Part shown: positions 16,806 through 24,854 of the stretch, piece after piece
Numbering within the stretch: position 1 is the stretch's first letter
Layout of the letters: the number at the start of each line of letters is the position of its first letter
Assembly: GCF_008180155.1 (NCBI RefSeq)
Contig: NZ_VSZS01000047.1
Span: 1-39,164, forward strand
DNA from: Neoaquamicrobium microcysteis
GTDB lineage: Bacteria; Pseudomonadota; Alphaproteobacteria; Rhizobiales; Rhizobiaceae
Length of the DNA stretch: 39,164 bases
Reading direction: 5' to 3'
The notes under the pieces: generated by a model
Databases searched by the model: none
Seen by the model: only the letters and a program-made list of their open reading frames with translations
Told to the model about the DNA's origin: nothing
Made by a program: the position numbers and the translations under genes

Positions 16806-18043
16806 GTGCAGCGCAGCAACGATATTTCTTCAAGCGCGTTGAGTCCTCTGCCGTCCAATCTCGGGCGTCACAACGAGGACGGCTCTTTGCGAAAAATTTC
16901 CCACACGATCGCGCGGCTTGCCGCGCTTCAGGCACGCCATGCAGGTTCGCCCAATGAGCTTGGCGCGCCTGACCGTCTCTCGACGCTGACAGGGTTCGGC
17001 TCCAATCCGGGCGCTTTGACAGCAAGATACTATCTTCCTGACGATCTGCCGGACAACGCCCCGCTTGTTGTTGTCCTCCACGGCTGCACCCAAAACGCTG
17101 CCGGCTACGACTACCACTCAGGCTGGTCTCAACTTGCCGACGACGCCGGCTTCGCGCTCCTCTACCCCGAGCAGCAGCGAAGCAACAATCCGAACCTCTG
17201 CTTCAACTGGTTCCAGCCCGCTGATATCAGGCGGGACGCGGGCGAGGCTCTTTCGATACGCCAGATGATTGAGGCGATGGTGACGGGGCATGGGCTGGCA
17301 CGAGAACGTATCTTCGTCACCGGCCTCTCTGCCGGAGGCGCCATGGCTGCTGCCATGCTCGCTTCCTATCCCGATGTTTTTGCGGGTGGCGCAATCGTCG
17401 CCGGTCTTGCCTATGGCAGCGCAAAGACGATCCCGGAAGCCTTTGACCGTATGCGGGGGCACGGCGGCCCCTCAGAGGAGCACCTGCGGCGGATTTTGCG
17501 TAACGGATCGGAACACCGGGGGCCGTGGCCGAGGATTTCGATCTGGCAAGGGACTGGCGATCAAACTGTCGATGCTTCCAATGCCTATGCGATCGCGAGC
17601 CAATGGTGGGGTGTCCACCAGATCGAAAGAGCCCAACGCATTCCAAGACCGACGGCGCGAATGCACGGCAATCATGGTGCGATGCCAGCGGAACGGTAGT
17701 GTTGGAAATCAACATGATTGCGGGAATGGGCCATGGCACTCCCATCGATAAGAGCGTGTACGGCGCGCCCGGCCCCTACATGCTCGATGTCGGCGTTTCA
17801 TCGACTAGGGAGATGGCGCAATTCTTTGGGATCGCGGACGGGGCGACGAGCGCTCATGCGGGGTCGAACGGGGACAAAGTAATCGATGCCCCGCGGCCCA
17901 TCGGTTCTCGTTCGAAAGCCGGAAGAGTGACTTCCGCGCGATCGCCCGAGTTATCTCCAACTGCGGATCTGGAATCGCCTCCAGTATCAGGCGTGCAAAG
18001 GACTATCGAGGATGCGCTGAGGGCCGCCGGGCTGATGCGCTGA
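16806..18043 (+). pseudogene. PHB depolymerase-family esterase, frameshifted
   Basis: The frame from 16806 encodes most of an alpha/beta-hydrolase of the PHB depolymerase (PhaZ/LpqC-type esterase) family. It includes VVLHGCTQNAAGYD, FNWFQPADIRRDAGEA, the nucleophile motif GLSAGGAM and the acid region GTGDQTVDASNA. It then reads into a stop at 17697. The rest of the domain continues one frame over, from about 17645 (KTDGANARQSW...) through GMGHGTPID, which holds the catalytic histidine, to the stop at 18041. The change is -1, at about 17643-17645, so the triad is split between fragments. A sequencing error would look the same. The annotated start is a GTG at 16806; a TTG at 16887 with GAGGA upstream begins at the conserved ISHTIARLAAL and may be the true start. 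Confidence 0.8.
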
Positions 18044-18378
18044 CGCCATCGGCGCAGAAAGATAGGCGTTCGCGGACAACGGGCCGCGAATGCCCCCACA
18101 TTTGGCGCCCAAGCAAACTTGGCCACCGCTCAAGACCGAAGCACAAGCTTTCGGCAGCACTCTAAGAGGCCCGGGATTGCCTTCACGTCTCGGAGCATGA
18201 TCACTTGATCGGTATTAGTATCTACGGCGGCGTGCGCAACAGCGTCACAGCGATTGAGTTGCGAAGCGAGGGCGTCAGCAACACAGGCTAGCGCGGCGGA
18301 ATCGCCGTTGAGGCGTCTTACGCCGTTCTCGGACGGGCAAACGCCCACGCGTCGAACAGAGCAGCTCTCGGTGCCCCC
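18044..18378. other. Intergenic stretch without a supported gene
   Basis: These 335 bases lie between the broken esterase and a GntR regulator gene. A 72-codon minus-strand frame (18130-18348) is open but has no recognisable motif, no good ribosome site and no operon context. I see no clear terminator or RNA gene. The stretch looks like decayed or spacer DNA. Confidence 0.5.
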
Positions 18379-19062
18379 CTACTGCCCCAGAAACACCCGT
18401 CGCCGCGCGCTTTCGATGTGTTCGCGCATGGCCTGCCTTGCGGCTTCGGGCTCGCCGGCTGCAATCGCCTCGTAGATGCGCTTGTGTTCGGTGTAGAGCA
18501 GGTCGCGGCGGTAGCCTTCCGACCAGTGCGAGAGCACCCGCGCGATGCGCGTGCCGACATGCAGCGCCTGCGTCACGGCCTCGATGGTCTGGCTGTAGTA
18601 GCTGTTTTCGGTCGCGTTCGCGACCGCGACGTGAAACGCGATGTCGTGTTCGGCGGTGGGCAGCTTCTGGTCGGTGCCCGACGGCAGCAACTGCTCAACG
18701 GCAAGGGCGATCTGCGCGATGCGGGTGCGCGACTGGCGCTCCGCCGCCATGTAGGCAGCCTCGCCTTCCACGCCGACGCGAAACTCGTAGCAGCGCTGGA
18801 GATCGGCCACACTGCCGGGCTCCGCGAACTCCATCACCGAGCGGCTCGGCGCACTGACCACGCGCGTGCCTGCCCCTTGCCGGCTCTCGATCACCCCGTC
18901 GATGCGCAGCCGCAGCAGCGCCTCGCGCAGCACCGGCCGCGACACGCCGTAGCGCTCGGCCATCTCGAGCTCGGTCGGCAGTTTCGAGCCGACCTGCCAG
19001 TAGCCGAAGCTGATCTCCTGATAGATCTTCTCGTAGACCTGGTCGCTCAGCGTGCCGGCCAT
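18379..19062 (-). CDS. GntR-family regulator, FadR subfamily
   Basis: This is a transcription regulator of 227 residues. A winged helix-turn-helix (about 5-72: DQVYEKIYQEI, GSKLPTELEMAERYGVSRPVL, REALLRLRIDGVIESRQGAG) is followed by an all-helical FCD ligand domain. The FCD domain has its usual metal or ligand residues, including HDIAFHVAVANATENSYY and TEHKRIYEAIAAGEPEAARQAMREHI. I chose the ATG at 19062, which has GAGGGG about nine bases upstream; a GTG at 19071 is also in frame. The gene begins 25 bases after the SMP-30 gene ends, so the two form an operon. FadR-type GntR proteins commonly control sugar-acid catabolism, which fits this region. Confidence 0.88.
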   Translation of the reverse strand: MAGTLSDQVYEKIYQEISFGYWQVGSKLPTELEMAERYGVSRPVLREALLRLRIDGVIESRQGAGTRVVSAPSRSVMEFAEPGSVADLQRCYEFRVGVEGEAAYMAAERQSRTRIAQIALAVEQLLPSGTDQKLPTAEHDIAFHVAVANATENSYYSQTIEAVTQALHVGTRIARVLSHWSEGYRRDLLYTEHKRIYEAIAAGEPEAARQAMREHIESARRRVFLGQ

Positions 19063-19087
19063 CGCACGCACCCCCTCATCATGCGGT

Positions 19088-19963
19088 TCATGTGCTCCCC
19101 CTCCCCGCTATCTTCATCCGTGGCTCCGGCAGGCCGGCTAACCCCGGCGACACGGCCAGCAGCGCGCCTGCAACCTCCGACGTGTCGCCCGGGCTCAGCG
19201 AGGTGACGTAGAGCGTCGACAGGCCCGGCCCGCCGAAACAGGGCTTGGTCGGTCTTTGAAGCGGCAGGGCGATCGTCCTGTCCACTTCGCCCGTTGGCGA
19301 CAGGCGGACCAGTTCGCCTCCGTCGATGGCCGCGCTCCAGTATCCGCCATCGGCATCGATGCACGCGCCGTCCGGCCGGCCGGGGCGCGAGGCAGTATCA
19401 AGGAAGATGCGGCGGTTCGAGATGCCGCCGCCCGCGTCCAAGTCGAAGGCCCAGATGGTGCGGATGGGCGCCCAGGAATCCGACAGGTAGAGCGTCCTGT
19501 TGTCGGCGCTCACGGCAAGACCGTTGGGCACGTGAAGCCCGTCGAGCAGGTGATGGACGCTGCCGTCCGGGTCGATGCGGTAGAGGTGGCCGCGCGGCGT
19601 CCCGTCCGGCTGCTGCGCCATCGTGCCGACGAAGAAGCGGCCGTCGCGCGACATGGCGGCATCGTTCGGCCGGTTTTCAGGCAGGTGCGCCTCCGGCTGG
19701 CAGAACGGTCTGCGCTCGCCGCTGTCGGGGTCGAAAAGGAAGATGCCTTCTACCAGCCCCACCAGAAGCTCCGGCCCGTCGGTCAGCGCCACGCAGCCGA
19801 TCGGCTGGCCTATGTCGCGGCTGGTGTTGCGGCCGGTCTCCGGGTCGAAGGCGTGCAGCATGCCCGCCGGAATGTCCACCCACCACAGCACCTGCCGCCT
19901 GTCGTCCCACACCGGCGATTCCCCGACACCCGCGCCGGCGCGCAGCACGACTTCCACTTTCAT
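19088..19963 (-). CDS. SMP-30/gluconolactonase-family lactonase
   Basis: This is a calcium- or zinc-dependent sugar-lactone hydrolase of the SMP-30/regucalcin/gluconolactonase beta-propeller family, 291 residues. Metal and substrate motifs are visible: GESPVWDD (ligand glutamate), ENRPNDAAM, VPNGLAVSADNRTLYLSDSW (asparagine and aspartate ligands), and RPDGACIDADGGYWSA. I start it at the ATG at 19963, where homology begins; an ATG at 20008 adds 15 residues and has no ribosome site. It heads an operon with the GntR gene downstream. It is divergent from a second GntR gene across a region with an eight-base direct repeat. Beside a uronate dehydrogenase, whose product is an aldarolactone, its likely job is to open that lactone. 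Confidence 0.9.
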   Translation of the reverse strand: MKVEVVLRAGAGVGESPVWDDRRQVLWWVDIPAGMLHAFDPETGRNTSRDIGQPIGCVALTDGPELLVGLVEGIFLFDPDSGERRPFCQPEAHLPENRPNDAAMSRDGRFFVGTMAQQPDGTPRGHLYRIDPDGSVHHLLDGLHVPNGLAVSADNRTLYLSDSWAPIRTIWAFDLDAGGGISNRRIFLDTASRPGRPDGACIDADGGYWSAAIDGGELVRLSPTGEVDRTIALPLQRPTKPCFGGPGLSTLYVTSLSPGDTSEVAGALLAVSPGLAGLPEPRMKIAGRGST

Positions 19964-20012
19964 TGCCGTATCTTCATCGCGGTTGTTAAGTGACAAATTC
20001 GATGCCATAGTG

Positions 20013-20028
20013 CTTTACAACTTTACAA
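20013..20028. promoter_or_regulatory. Tandem direct repeat in divergent promoter region
   Basis: CTTTACAA occurs twice in tandem (20013-20020, 20021-20028) between the divergent SMP-30 and GntR genes. The repeat lies 20-35 bases before the GntR start and just upstream of the SMP-30 gene. A further TTGT-6 bases-ACAA inverted pair lies near 19983-19997. Either could be a GntR-family operator; both are assigned by position only. Confidence 0.4.
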
Positions 20029-20047
20029 ATCTGGTTGCGGGAGCGCC

Positions 20048-20791
20048 ATGCAGGACCAACGTCCCATATCGGCCGATCAGGAGGTTGAACTGGCGGTGAA
20101 GCCGCTGCGCAAGCGCAGGCTGGCCGACGAGATTTATGCCCAGATATTGCTGCAGCTTTCCACCGGCCGTTACGAGGTGGGCGAAAGGCTGCCCACCGAG
20201 CACGACCTTGCGACGATGTTCGACGTGTCGCGTCCGGTTGTGCGCGAGGCGCTTCAGTATCTTCAGAATGACGGGCTGATCGACACGCGGCGCGGCTCCG
20301 GCACCTTCGTGCTGCGCCTGCCGCCGCGCGAGATGGCGCGCTACACCGACGATGTGCGGCTGGCGCAGTACATGCGTGCCTACGAGGTGCGCCAGTGTCT
20401 CGAGACGGAGGCGGCGCGGCTTGCGGCGCTGCGCGTCAACCGCGCCAGCATCAAGCGGCTCAACAACGCGCTCGACGCCATGGGCGCAACCATGCACACC
20501 GGCAGCGGCATCCAGGAGGCCGATTTCCAGTTCCACCTCGAGATCGCGCGGGCGACCGAGAACGACCTGTTCGAAAAGCAGCTCCTGCTGCTCAAGCCCG
20601 ACATGATGGGCATGATGAACGTCGCCGCCGACATCACCCGCGTCGGCACCGACCAGCGCAAGAGCACCGTCATCCAGGAGCACCGGAACATCCTTCAGGC
20701 CATCGAGCTTGGCGACGGGGAACTCGCAAAGCTTTACATGCACTACCATCTGGTCAGCGTGCGCCATCGGGTGATCGACCAGGGGGCGTGA
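20048..20791 (+). CDS. GntR-family regulator, FadR subfamily
   Basis: This second FadR-type GntR regulator has 247 residues. The DNA-binding domain spans about residues 23-92 (LADEIYAQILLQLSTGRYEV, then GERLPTEHDLATMFDVSRPV, NDGLIDTRRGSGTFVLRLP). The C-terminal FCD domain includes EADFQFHLEIARATENDLFE and VIQEHRNILQAIELGDGELA. GGGAG stands five bases before the ATG. It is divergent from the SMP-30 gene, and its last 38 bases overlap the end of the convergent uronate dehydrogenase gene. The two GntR proteins of this cluster are clearly different in sequence and may answer to different ligands or act on different halves of the pathway. Confidence 0.9.
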   Translation: MQDQRPISADQEVELAVKPLRKRRLADEIYAQILLQLSTGRYEVGERLPTEHDLATMFDVSRPVVREALQYLQNDGLIDTRRGSGTFVLRLPPREMARYTDDVRLAQYMRAYEVRQCLETEAARLAALRVNRASIKRLNNALDAMGATMHTGSGIQEADFQFHLEIARATENDLFEKQLLLLKPDMMGMMNVAADITRVGTDQRKSTVIQEHRNILQAIELGDGELAKLYMHYHLVSVRHRVIDQGA

Positions 20792-21590
20792 TGCCCGGTA
20801 GCGGGTCGGTGGCCATCGAGCCGCCCTGGTACGGGCTCTCATGCGGGTTGAGCGTGCCGGAGACGAAATCGGCCGGCCTGTCCTTCGGGCCGTAGCCTAG
20901 CAGAAAAGCGTTCGAGTTGTCCCAGTAGCCGTCGGCGATGTCCGACAGGCCGTAGACGATCTCGAACCGGTAGTCCGCCGTCAGCCCCACCTCCACCAGC
21001 CGCACCAGATCGTCGAAGGACTGGAAGGTCTTGAGGTGGCGGGTGGCAGTCACCGCCGGAAAGCTGCTGCCGATGCGCATGCAGAAGCTGCGCAGCGGCG
21101 TCTTGTGCGCGTAGAGCCGGGCCATCTCCTCGGTGAACGCCTTGGCAACGCCGTAGCGGCTGTCGGCGAAAGGCGGCGCGGTATGGTCAATCCGTTCCGA
21201 CACCGGATACATCCCCACCGCGTGGTTGGAACTGGCAAACAGGATGCGGTCCGTGCCATGGGCGACCGCCGCGTCCCACAGATGCGCGCAGGCCGCGATA
21301 TTGGCCGGTAGCAGCTTCTCCCATTCGTCTTCGCCGGAAATGCCCGCGAAGTGGATCACCGCGTCCATCCCCTCCACCGCCGCAAAGGCGGTGCCGCGGT
21401 CGGCCAGCGAGGCGCGCATCACCTCCGCCCTGTCATGGGGCTTCGCCATCTCCTGGATATCCAGCAGGCGCAGCCGCTCTATGCGGCCTTCCGACAGGGC
21501 TTTCGACAGGTAATTTGTAACCTGCGTGCCCAGACGGCCGGCCGCGCCGGTGACGAGGATTGCGCGCGGTAGCCTATCGCTATCCGACAT
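20754..21590 (-). CDS. udh: Uronate dehydrogenase (NAD-dependent, SDR fold)
   Basis: This enzyme oxidises a hexuronate such as D-galacturonate or D-glucuronate to the aldarolactone with NAD+. It is a short-chain dehydrogenase of the extended (epimerase-like) type, 278 residues. The Rossmann motif is GAAGRLG (15-21) and the catalytic pair is Tyr146/Lys150 in YGVAK. Segments shared, from memory, with the Agrobacterium and Pseudomonas enzymes are HFAGIS, FASSNHAVGMYPVSERID, MRIGSSFP, YWDNSNAFLLGYGPKD and a C-terminal QGG. CGGGAGGG precedes the ATG at 21590. It is divergent from the TRAP transporter operon. The product lactone would be substrate for the SMP-30 protein nearby. Confidence 0.85.
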   Translation of the reverse strand: MSDSDRLPRAILVTGAAGRLGTQVTNYLSKALSEGRIERLRLLDIQEMAKPHDRAEVMRASLADRGTAFAAVEGMDAVIHFAGISGEDEWEKLLPANIAACAHLWDAAVAHGTDRILFASSNHAVGMYPVSERIDHTAPPFADSRYGVAKAFTEEMARLYAHKTPLRSFCMRIGSSFPAVTATRHLKTFQSFDDLVRLVEVGLTADYRFEIVYGLSDIADGYWDNSNAFLLGYGPKDRPADFVSGTLNPHESPYQGGSMATDPLPGITPPGRSPDGAR

Positions 21591-21961
21591 TGGATGTGCC
21601 CTCCCGAATTGAGTAACTTCGGATCATACCCTCTTTAAGCCTCCAACCGCTACCTAATGTCATTCATCCTTACAACATATTTCGTCGGGCGACGGAGCCA
21701 AGCACCGGCCACCCGTGCGCTCGCGATCAATGGGTTTGAAATTTTTTGCATATAATTCAGCCTATTGTAGCCATATGTGCGACCCATCGCAGCGGCCGAC
21801 ATGCCAACGTTATTCACAACCCCATGCCGCCGATCCGGCTCCTTTCGCAAAAATAGATAAAATAAATTGACAACCAATCGGCGATTCATAATATCGGGCC
21901 CGAGCCGGGAGGAGTGTCCGGCAAAATCCCGTTACCTGCCCGTTACCTGAAGGGGGAAATC
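21591..21961. other. Divergent promoter region between udh and the TRAP operon
   Basis: This AT-richer stretch of 371 bases holds no supported gene; the short frames within it lack ribosome sites and motifs. It contains the promoter described at 21867-21894 and, on the minus strand, a possible udh -10 (TATGAT, 21628-21623). A TTACAAC at 21670-21676 also occurs within the CTTTACAA repeat before the GntR gene, so a shared regulator is conceivable but weakly supported. Confidence 0.45.
21867..21894 (+). promoter_or_regulatory. Sigma-70-type promoter of the TRAP operon
   Basis: TTGACA (21867-21872) and TAATAT (21889-21894) are separated by 16 bases and lie 68 bases before the receptor gene start. 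The match to the -35 consensus is perfect, and the -10 is close to consensus. Confidence 0.55.
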
Positions 21962-22948
21962 ATGAAGATCGCACAGCGGCTCGGCCGCATCGCCGCCCTT
22001 GCCACCGTGAGCGCACTCTGTCTCGGCGTCGCCGCCGAAGCGCGCGAGCTTCGCGGATGGAACCTGCACGTCCCGGATTATCCGGGCTCCATCGCCATGG
22101 AAAAGTTCGGTGAAATCCTGGCCGAAAAGACCGAAGGGCGTTATACGGGCTCGGTTTTCCACAACGGCCAGCTGGGCGACCAGCGCTTCGCCATCGAGCA
22201 GTTCGCGCTCGACGGCATCGACTTCGCCGTGTTCAGCGGCGGCAGCCTCGGCGATTTCGCCACCGCGCTGCAGATCGTTTCCATGCCCTATATCTTCCGT
22301 TCGGCGGAGCATATGTATGCCGTCGTGGACGGCGAGATCGGCGAGCGCCTGTCGGACTCGCTGGCCGACCACAACATGGTGGCGCTGGCCTGGTACACCG
22401 GTGGAGCGCGTTCCTTTTACACCGTCAGCAAGCCGATCAATGAGCCGGCCGACCTCAGCGGCATGAAAATCCGCGTTCCCGACGCCGAAATCTTCGTCTC
22501 TACGGTCGAGGCGCTGGGCGCCAACGCGACGCCGCTGGCCTTCGGCGAGGTCTACACGGCGCTGCAGACCGGCGTCATCGACGGCGCGGAGAACAACTCT
22601 CCCTCGTTTGAATCCACCCGTCACTACGAGGTCGCCAAGTTCTACAGCCTAGACGAACACCTGATGGTGCCCGAAGCGCTGGTGGTCTCGAAGACGCTGT
22701 GGGACAGCCTGTCGGAAGAAGATCAGCAGACCTTCCGCGATGCCGCACGCGAATCTGCCGAGCTTCAGCGCGAGCTGTGGGCCGAGCGCGAGGAGAAGTC
22801 CAACGCCATCCTGGCCGAGGCCGGCGTGCAGGTGAACGTGGTCGAAGACAAGCAGCCCTTCATCGACGCGATGGGCCCGGTCTACGAAAAGCTCGTCAAC
22901 ACCGATGAGCTGCGCGCCCTGCTGCAGGACATCCAGGCAGTCGAATAA
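21962..22948 (+). CDS. TRAP transporter solute-binding protein (DctP family)
   Basis: This is the periplasmic receptor of a TRAP transporter, 328 residues. An N-terminal Sec signal peptide (about 1-27, RLGRIAALATVSALCLGVAA) precedes a DctP-fold domain. The domain has the ligand-contact segment LSGMKIRVPDAEIF, whose arginine normally pairs with the substrate carboxylate, and the conserved AFGEVYTALQTGVIDGAEN. The ATG at 21962 has AGGGGGA eight bases upstream; the frame continues back to 21914 with no family resemblance. The genes around it handle uronic and sugar acids, so the ligand is likely a sugar-acid anion. A strong terminator-like hairpin follows, as is common for receptors made in excess of membrane subunits. 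Confidence 0.92.
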   Translation: MKIAQRLGRIAALATVSALCLGVAAEARELRGWNLHVPDYPGSIAMEKFGEILAEKTEGRYTGSVFHNGQLGDQRFAIEQFALDGIDFAVFSGGSLGDFATALQIVSMPYIFRSAEHMYAVVDGEIGERLSDSLADHNMVALAWYTGGARSFYTVSKPINEPADLSGMKIRVPDAEIFVSTVEALGANATPLAFGEVYTALQTGVIDGAENNSPSFESTRHYEVAKFYSLDEHLMVPEALVVSKTLWDSLSEEDQQTFRDAARESAELQRELWAEREEKSNAILAEAGVQVNVVEDKQPFIDAMGPVYEKLVNTDELRALLQDIQAVE

Positions 22949-22960
22949 TCCTTCCCAGGC

Positions 22961-22992
22961 CGGCCCGGCGTCATCGCGCCGGGCCGTTTTTT
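22961..22992 (+). terminator. Rho-independent terminator/attenuator in the TRAP operon
   Basis: A perfect ten-base stem, CGGCCCGGCG with CGCCGGGCCG, encloses a six-base loop and is followed by six T. It lies between the receptor and the small membrane subunit, so it probably ends most transcripts and lets some read through. Confidence 0.85.
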
Positions 22993-23014
22993 CGCGCCTC
23001 CCCGGAGCATACCG

Positions 23015-23536
23015 ATGCCCATCCTTCGCGCTGTCTCCCGCGTCCTCGATCTCGCGGTGTGGATCATCTACGCATTCTCGGCACTGGCGATGGCATCGCT
23101 GGTGATCTTCGCCGGCTGGCAGGTGTGGGGGCGCTACGTTCTCAACAGCTCGCCGACATGGACTGAGCAGGCAGCACTGCTGCTCATCCTCTACATCTCG
23201 CTGCCCCTGGCGGCAGTCGGCATCCGGCAGAAGTTCCACCTCGCCGTCGAAATCTTCCCCGACATGCTCTCGCCGCGCGGGCGCTACTGGCAGGAGATGT
23301 TCGTGCTCGTCGGGCTCGGCTTTTTCGGCTGGGCGATGGCCGATGCGGGCATCGAGCTGATGACGCGCACGGTGCGCCAGGCCATCCCGCTGATCGGCTG
23401 GAGCCGGGCCTACACCTACCTGCCGCTCGCCATCTCTGGCGTGATGACGGTGATCTTCGTGGCGGAGCGCATCGCCTGGGCGATTGCCGATCCCAAGCGG
23501 GCCTCTCACCCGCAATCCGCCCCATTCTCGCTCTGA
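23015..23536 (+). CDS. TRAP transporter small permease (DctQ family)
   Basis: This is the small inner-membrane subunit of the TRAP transporter, 173 residues with four predicted membrane segments (about 13-35, 48-66, 90-108 and 128-150). Family landmarks are WQVWGRYVLNSSPTWTEQAA near 35-54 and LPLAAVGIRQKFHLAVE after it. GGAG lies about eight bases before the ATG. It comes after the attenuator hairpin and stops 17 bases before the large subunit starts, and should form a stable complex with it. Confidence 0.9.
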   Translation: MPILRAVSRVLDLAVWIIYAFSALAMASLVIFAGWQVWGRYVLNSSPTWTEQAALLLILYISLPLAAVGIRQKFHLAVEIFPDMLSPRGRYWQEMFVLVGLGFFGWAMADAGIELMTRTVRQAIPLIGWSRAYTYLPLAISGVMTVIFVAERIAWAIADPKRASHPQSAPFSL

Positions 23537-23552
23537 GCCCGGGAGAACCCCA

Positions 23553-24839
23553 ATGGGACTGACGATACTCTTCCTGCTCTTTTTCGTGCTGATGGGGCTC
23601 GGCATGCCGATCGCCTATGCGCTCGGCCTCGCCTCGCTCATCACCTTCTTCTACGAGGGCATCTCGCCCGCCATCGCCTTCCAGCGCGTCGTCGGCGGCC
23701 TCAGCATCTATTCGCTGCTGGCGGTTCCGTTCTTCATCTTCGCCGGTGAGCTGATGCTGCGCGGCGGCATCGGCATGAAGCTCGTCAACCTTTGCCTCGC
23801 GCTCGTCGGGCGCGTGCGCGGCGGGCTTGGCCAGGTCAACGTCATCTCGTCGATGGTGTTCGGCGGCATCTCGGGCTCGGCCGTCGCGGACACCTCGGCG
23901 CTGGGTTCGATGCTCATCCCGGTGATGAAGAAGGCGGGCTACGACACCGATTATGCGGTCAACGTGACGGTGACCTCGTCGCTCGCGGGTATCGTCATCC
24001 CGCCCAGCCACAACATGGTGTTGTATGCGCTGGCGGCCGGCGGCGCTGCATCCATTTCCAACCTCTTCATCGCGGGCATCGTGCCGGGGGTGCTGATGTG
24101 CCTGTCGCTGTGCGTGGCCGCCTATCTGGTGGCGGTCAAGCGTGGCTATCGTTCGGAGCCGTTTCCCGGCGTACGCGCCACGCTGATCTATGCCGCACAT
24201 GCCCTGCCCGGCATGTTCACCGGCGTCATCATCGTCGGCGGCGTGCTGTCGGGCGTGTTCACCGTTACGGAAAGCTCGGCCATCGGCGTGATCTACGCGC
24301 TGGCGGTCATCGCCCTGCTCTATCGCACCCTGACCCTGCGCATGCTGGTGGATTCTCTGGTGTCGACCGTGCGCACCACGGCGATGGTGATGATCCTTGT
24401 CGCGACCGCCGCATCCTTCGCCTACCTGCTATCGATCTACCGCATGCCGGAACTGGTGATGTTCACGCTGAGCGGCATTTCGGACAACCCGTTCGTCATC
24501 CTGCTGCTCATCAACATCTCGTTCCTGATCCTCGGCTGTTTCATGGACATGGCAGCGCTGATCCTGATCTGCACGCCGATCTTCCTGCCGGTGGCCGTGC
24601 AGGCGGGCATGGACCCGGTGCAGTTCGGCATCCTGATGATGATGAATCTCGGCCTCGGCCTGACCACGCCACCCGTCGGCGCGTGCCTGTTCCTCGGTTG
24701 CACTATCGGCGGCATCCGCATGGAACAGACGGTCAAGACCATCTGGCCGTTCTATCTCGCGATCTTCGCTGTGCTGATGCTCGTGACCTACGTGCCCGCA
24801 GTTTCGCTGTGGCTGCCCAACCTGCTGCTTGCCAACTAA
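23553..24839 (+). CDS. TRAP transporter large permease (DctM family)
   Basis: This is the large, ion-coupled channel subunit of the TRAP transporter, 428 residues with about 11-12 membrane segments. DctM signatures are GMPIAYALGLASL, LAVPFFIFAGELM, FGGISGSAVADTSALGS (an ion-site loop), VIPPSHNMVLYAL and NLGLGLTTPPVGACLFLG. I start it at the ATG at 23553, which has GGGAGA upstream; an in-frame ATG at 23484 lies inside the preceding gene. Homologous subunits use a sodium gradient. The enolase-superfamily gene follows after 15 bases, tying uptake to catabolism in one operon. Confidence 0.92.
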   Translation: MGLTILFLLFFVLMGLGMPIAYALGLASLITFFYEGISPAIAFQRVVGGLSIYSLLAVPFFIFAGELMLRGGIGMKLVNLCLALVGRVRGGLGQVNVISSMVFGGISGSAVADTSALGSMLIPVMKKAGYDTDYAVNVTVTSSLAGIVIPPSHNMVLYALAAGGAASISNLFIAGIVPGVLMCLSLCVAAYLVAVKRGYRSEPFPGVRATLIYAAHALPGMFTGVIIVGGVLSGVFTVTESSAIGVIYALAVIALLYRTLTLRMLVDSLVSTVRTTAMVMILVATAASFAYLLSIYRMPELVMFTLSGISDNPFVILLLINISFLILGCFMDMAALILICTPIFLPVAVQAGMDPVQFGILMMMNLGLGLTTPPVGACLFLGCTIGGIRMEQTVKTIWPFYLAIFAVLMLVTYVPAVSLWLPNLLLAN

Positions 24840-24854
24840 GGCACCGATCCAGAC

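Noticed and set aside
17640-17650. Programmed -1 frameshift in the esterase
   Set aside because: The local sequence (CATTCCAAGACC) has no heptameric slippery run or strong downstream hairpin that I can see; mutation or read error is simpler.
18130-18348. 72-codon minus-strand frame in the gap after the esterase
   Set aside because: No motif, poor start context and decayed surroundings. It could be a gene fragment but cannot be supported.
18418-19206. 262-codon plus-strand frame opposite the GntR gene
   Set aside because: The minus strand carries a full winged-helix and FCD domain; this frame is its shadow.
21650-21889. 79-codon minus-strand frame in the udh/TRAP promoter region
   Set aside because: It lies across the likely TRAP promoter, has no ribosome site and no motif.
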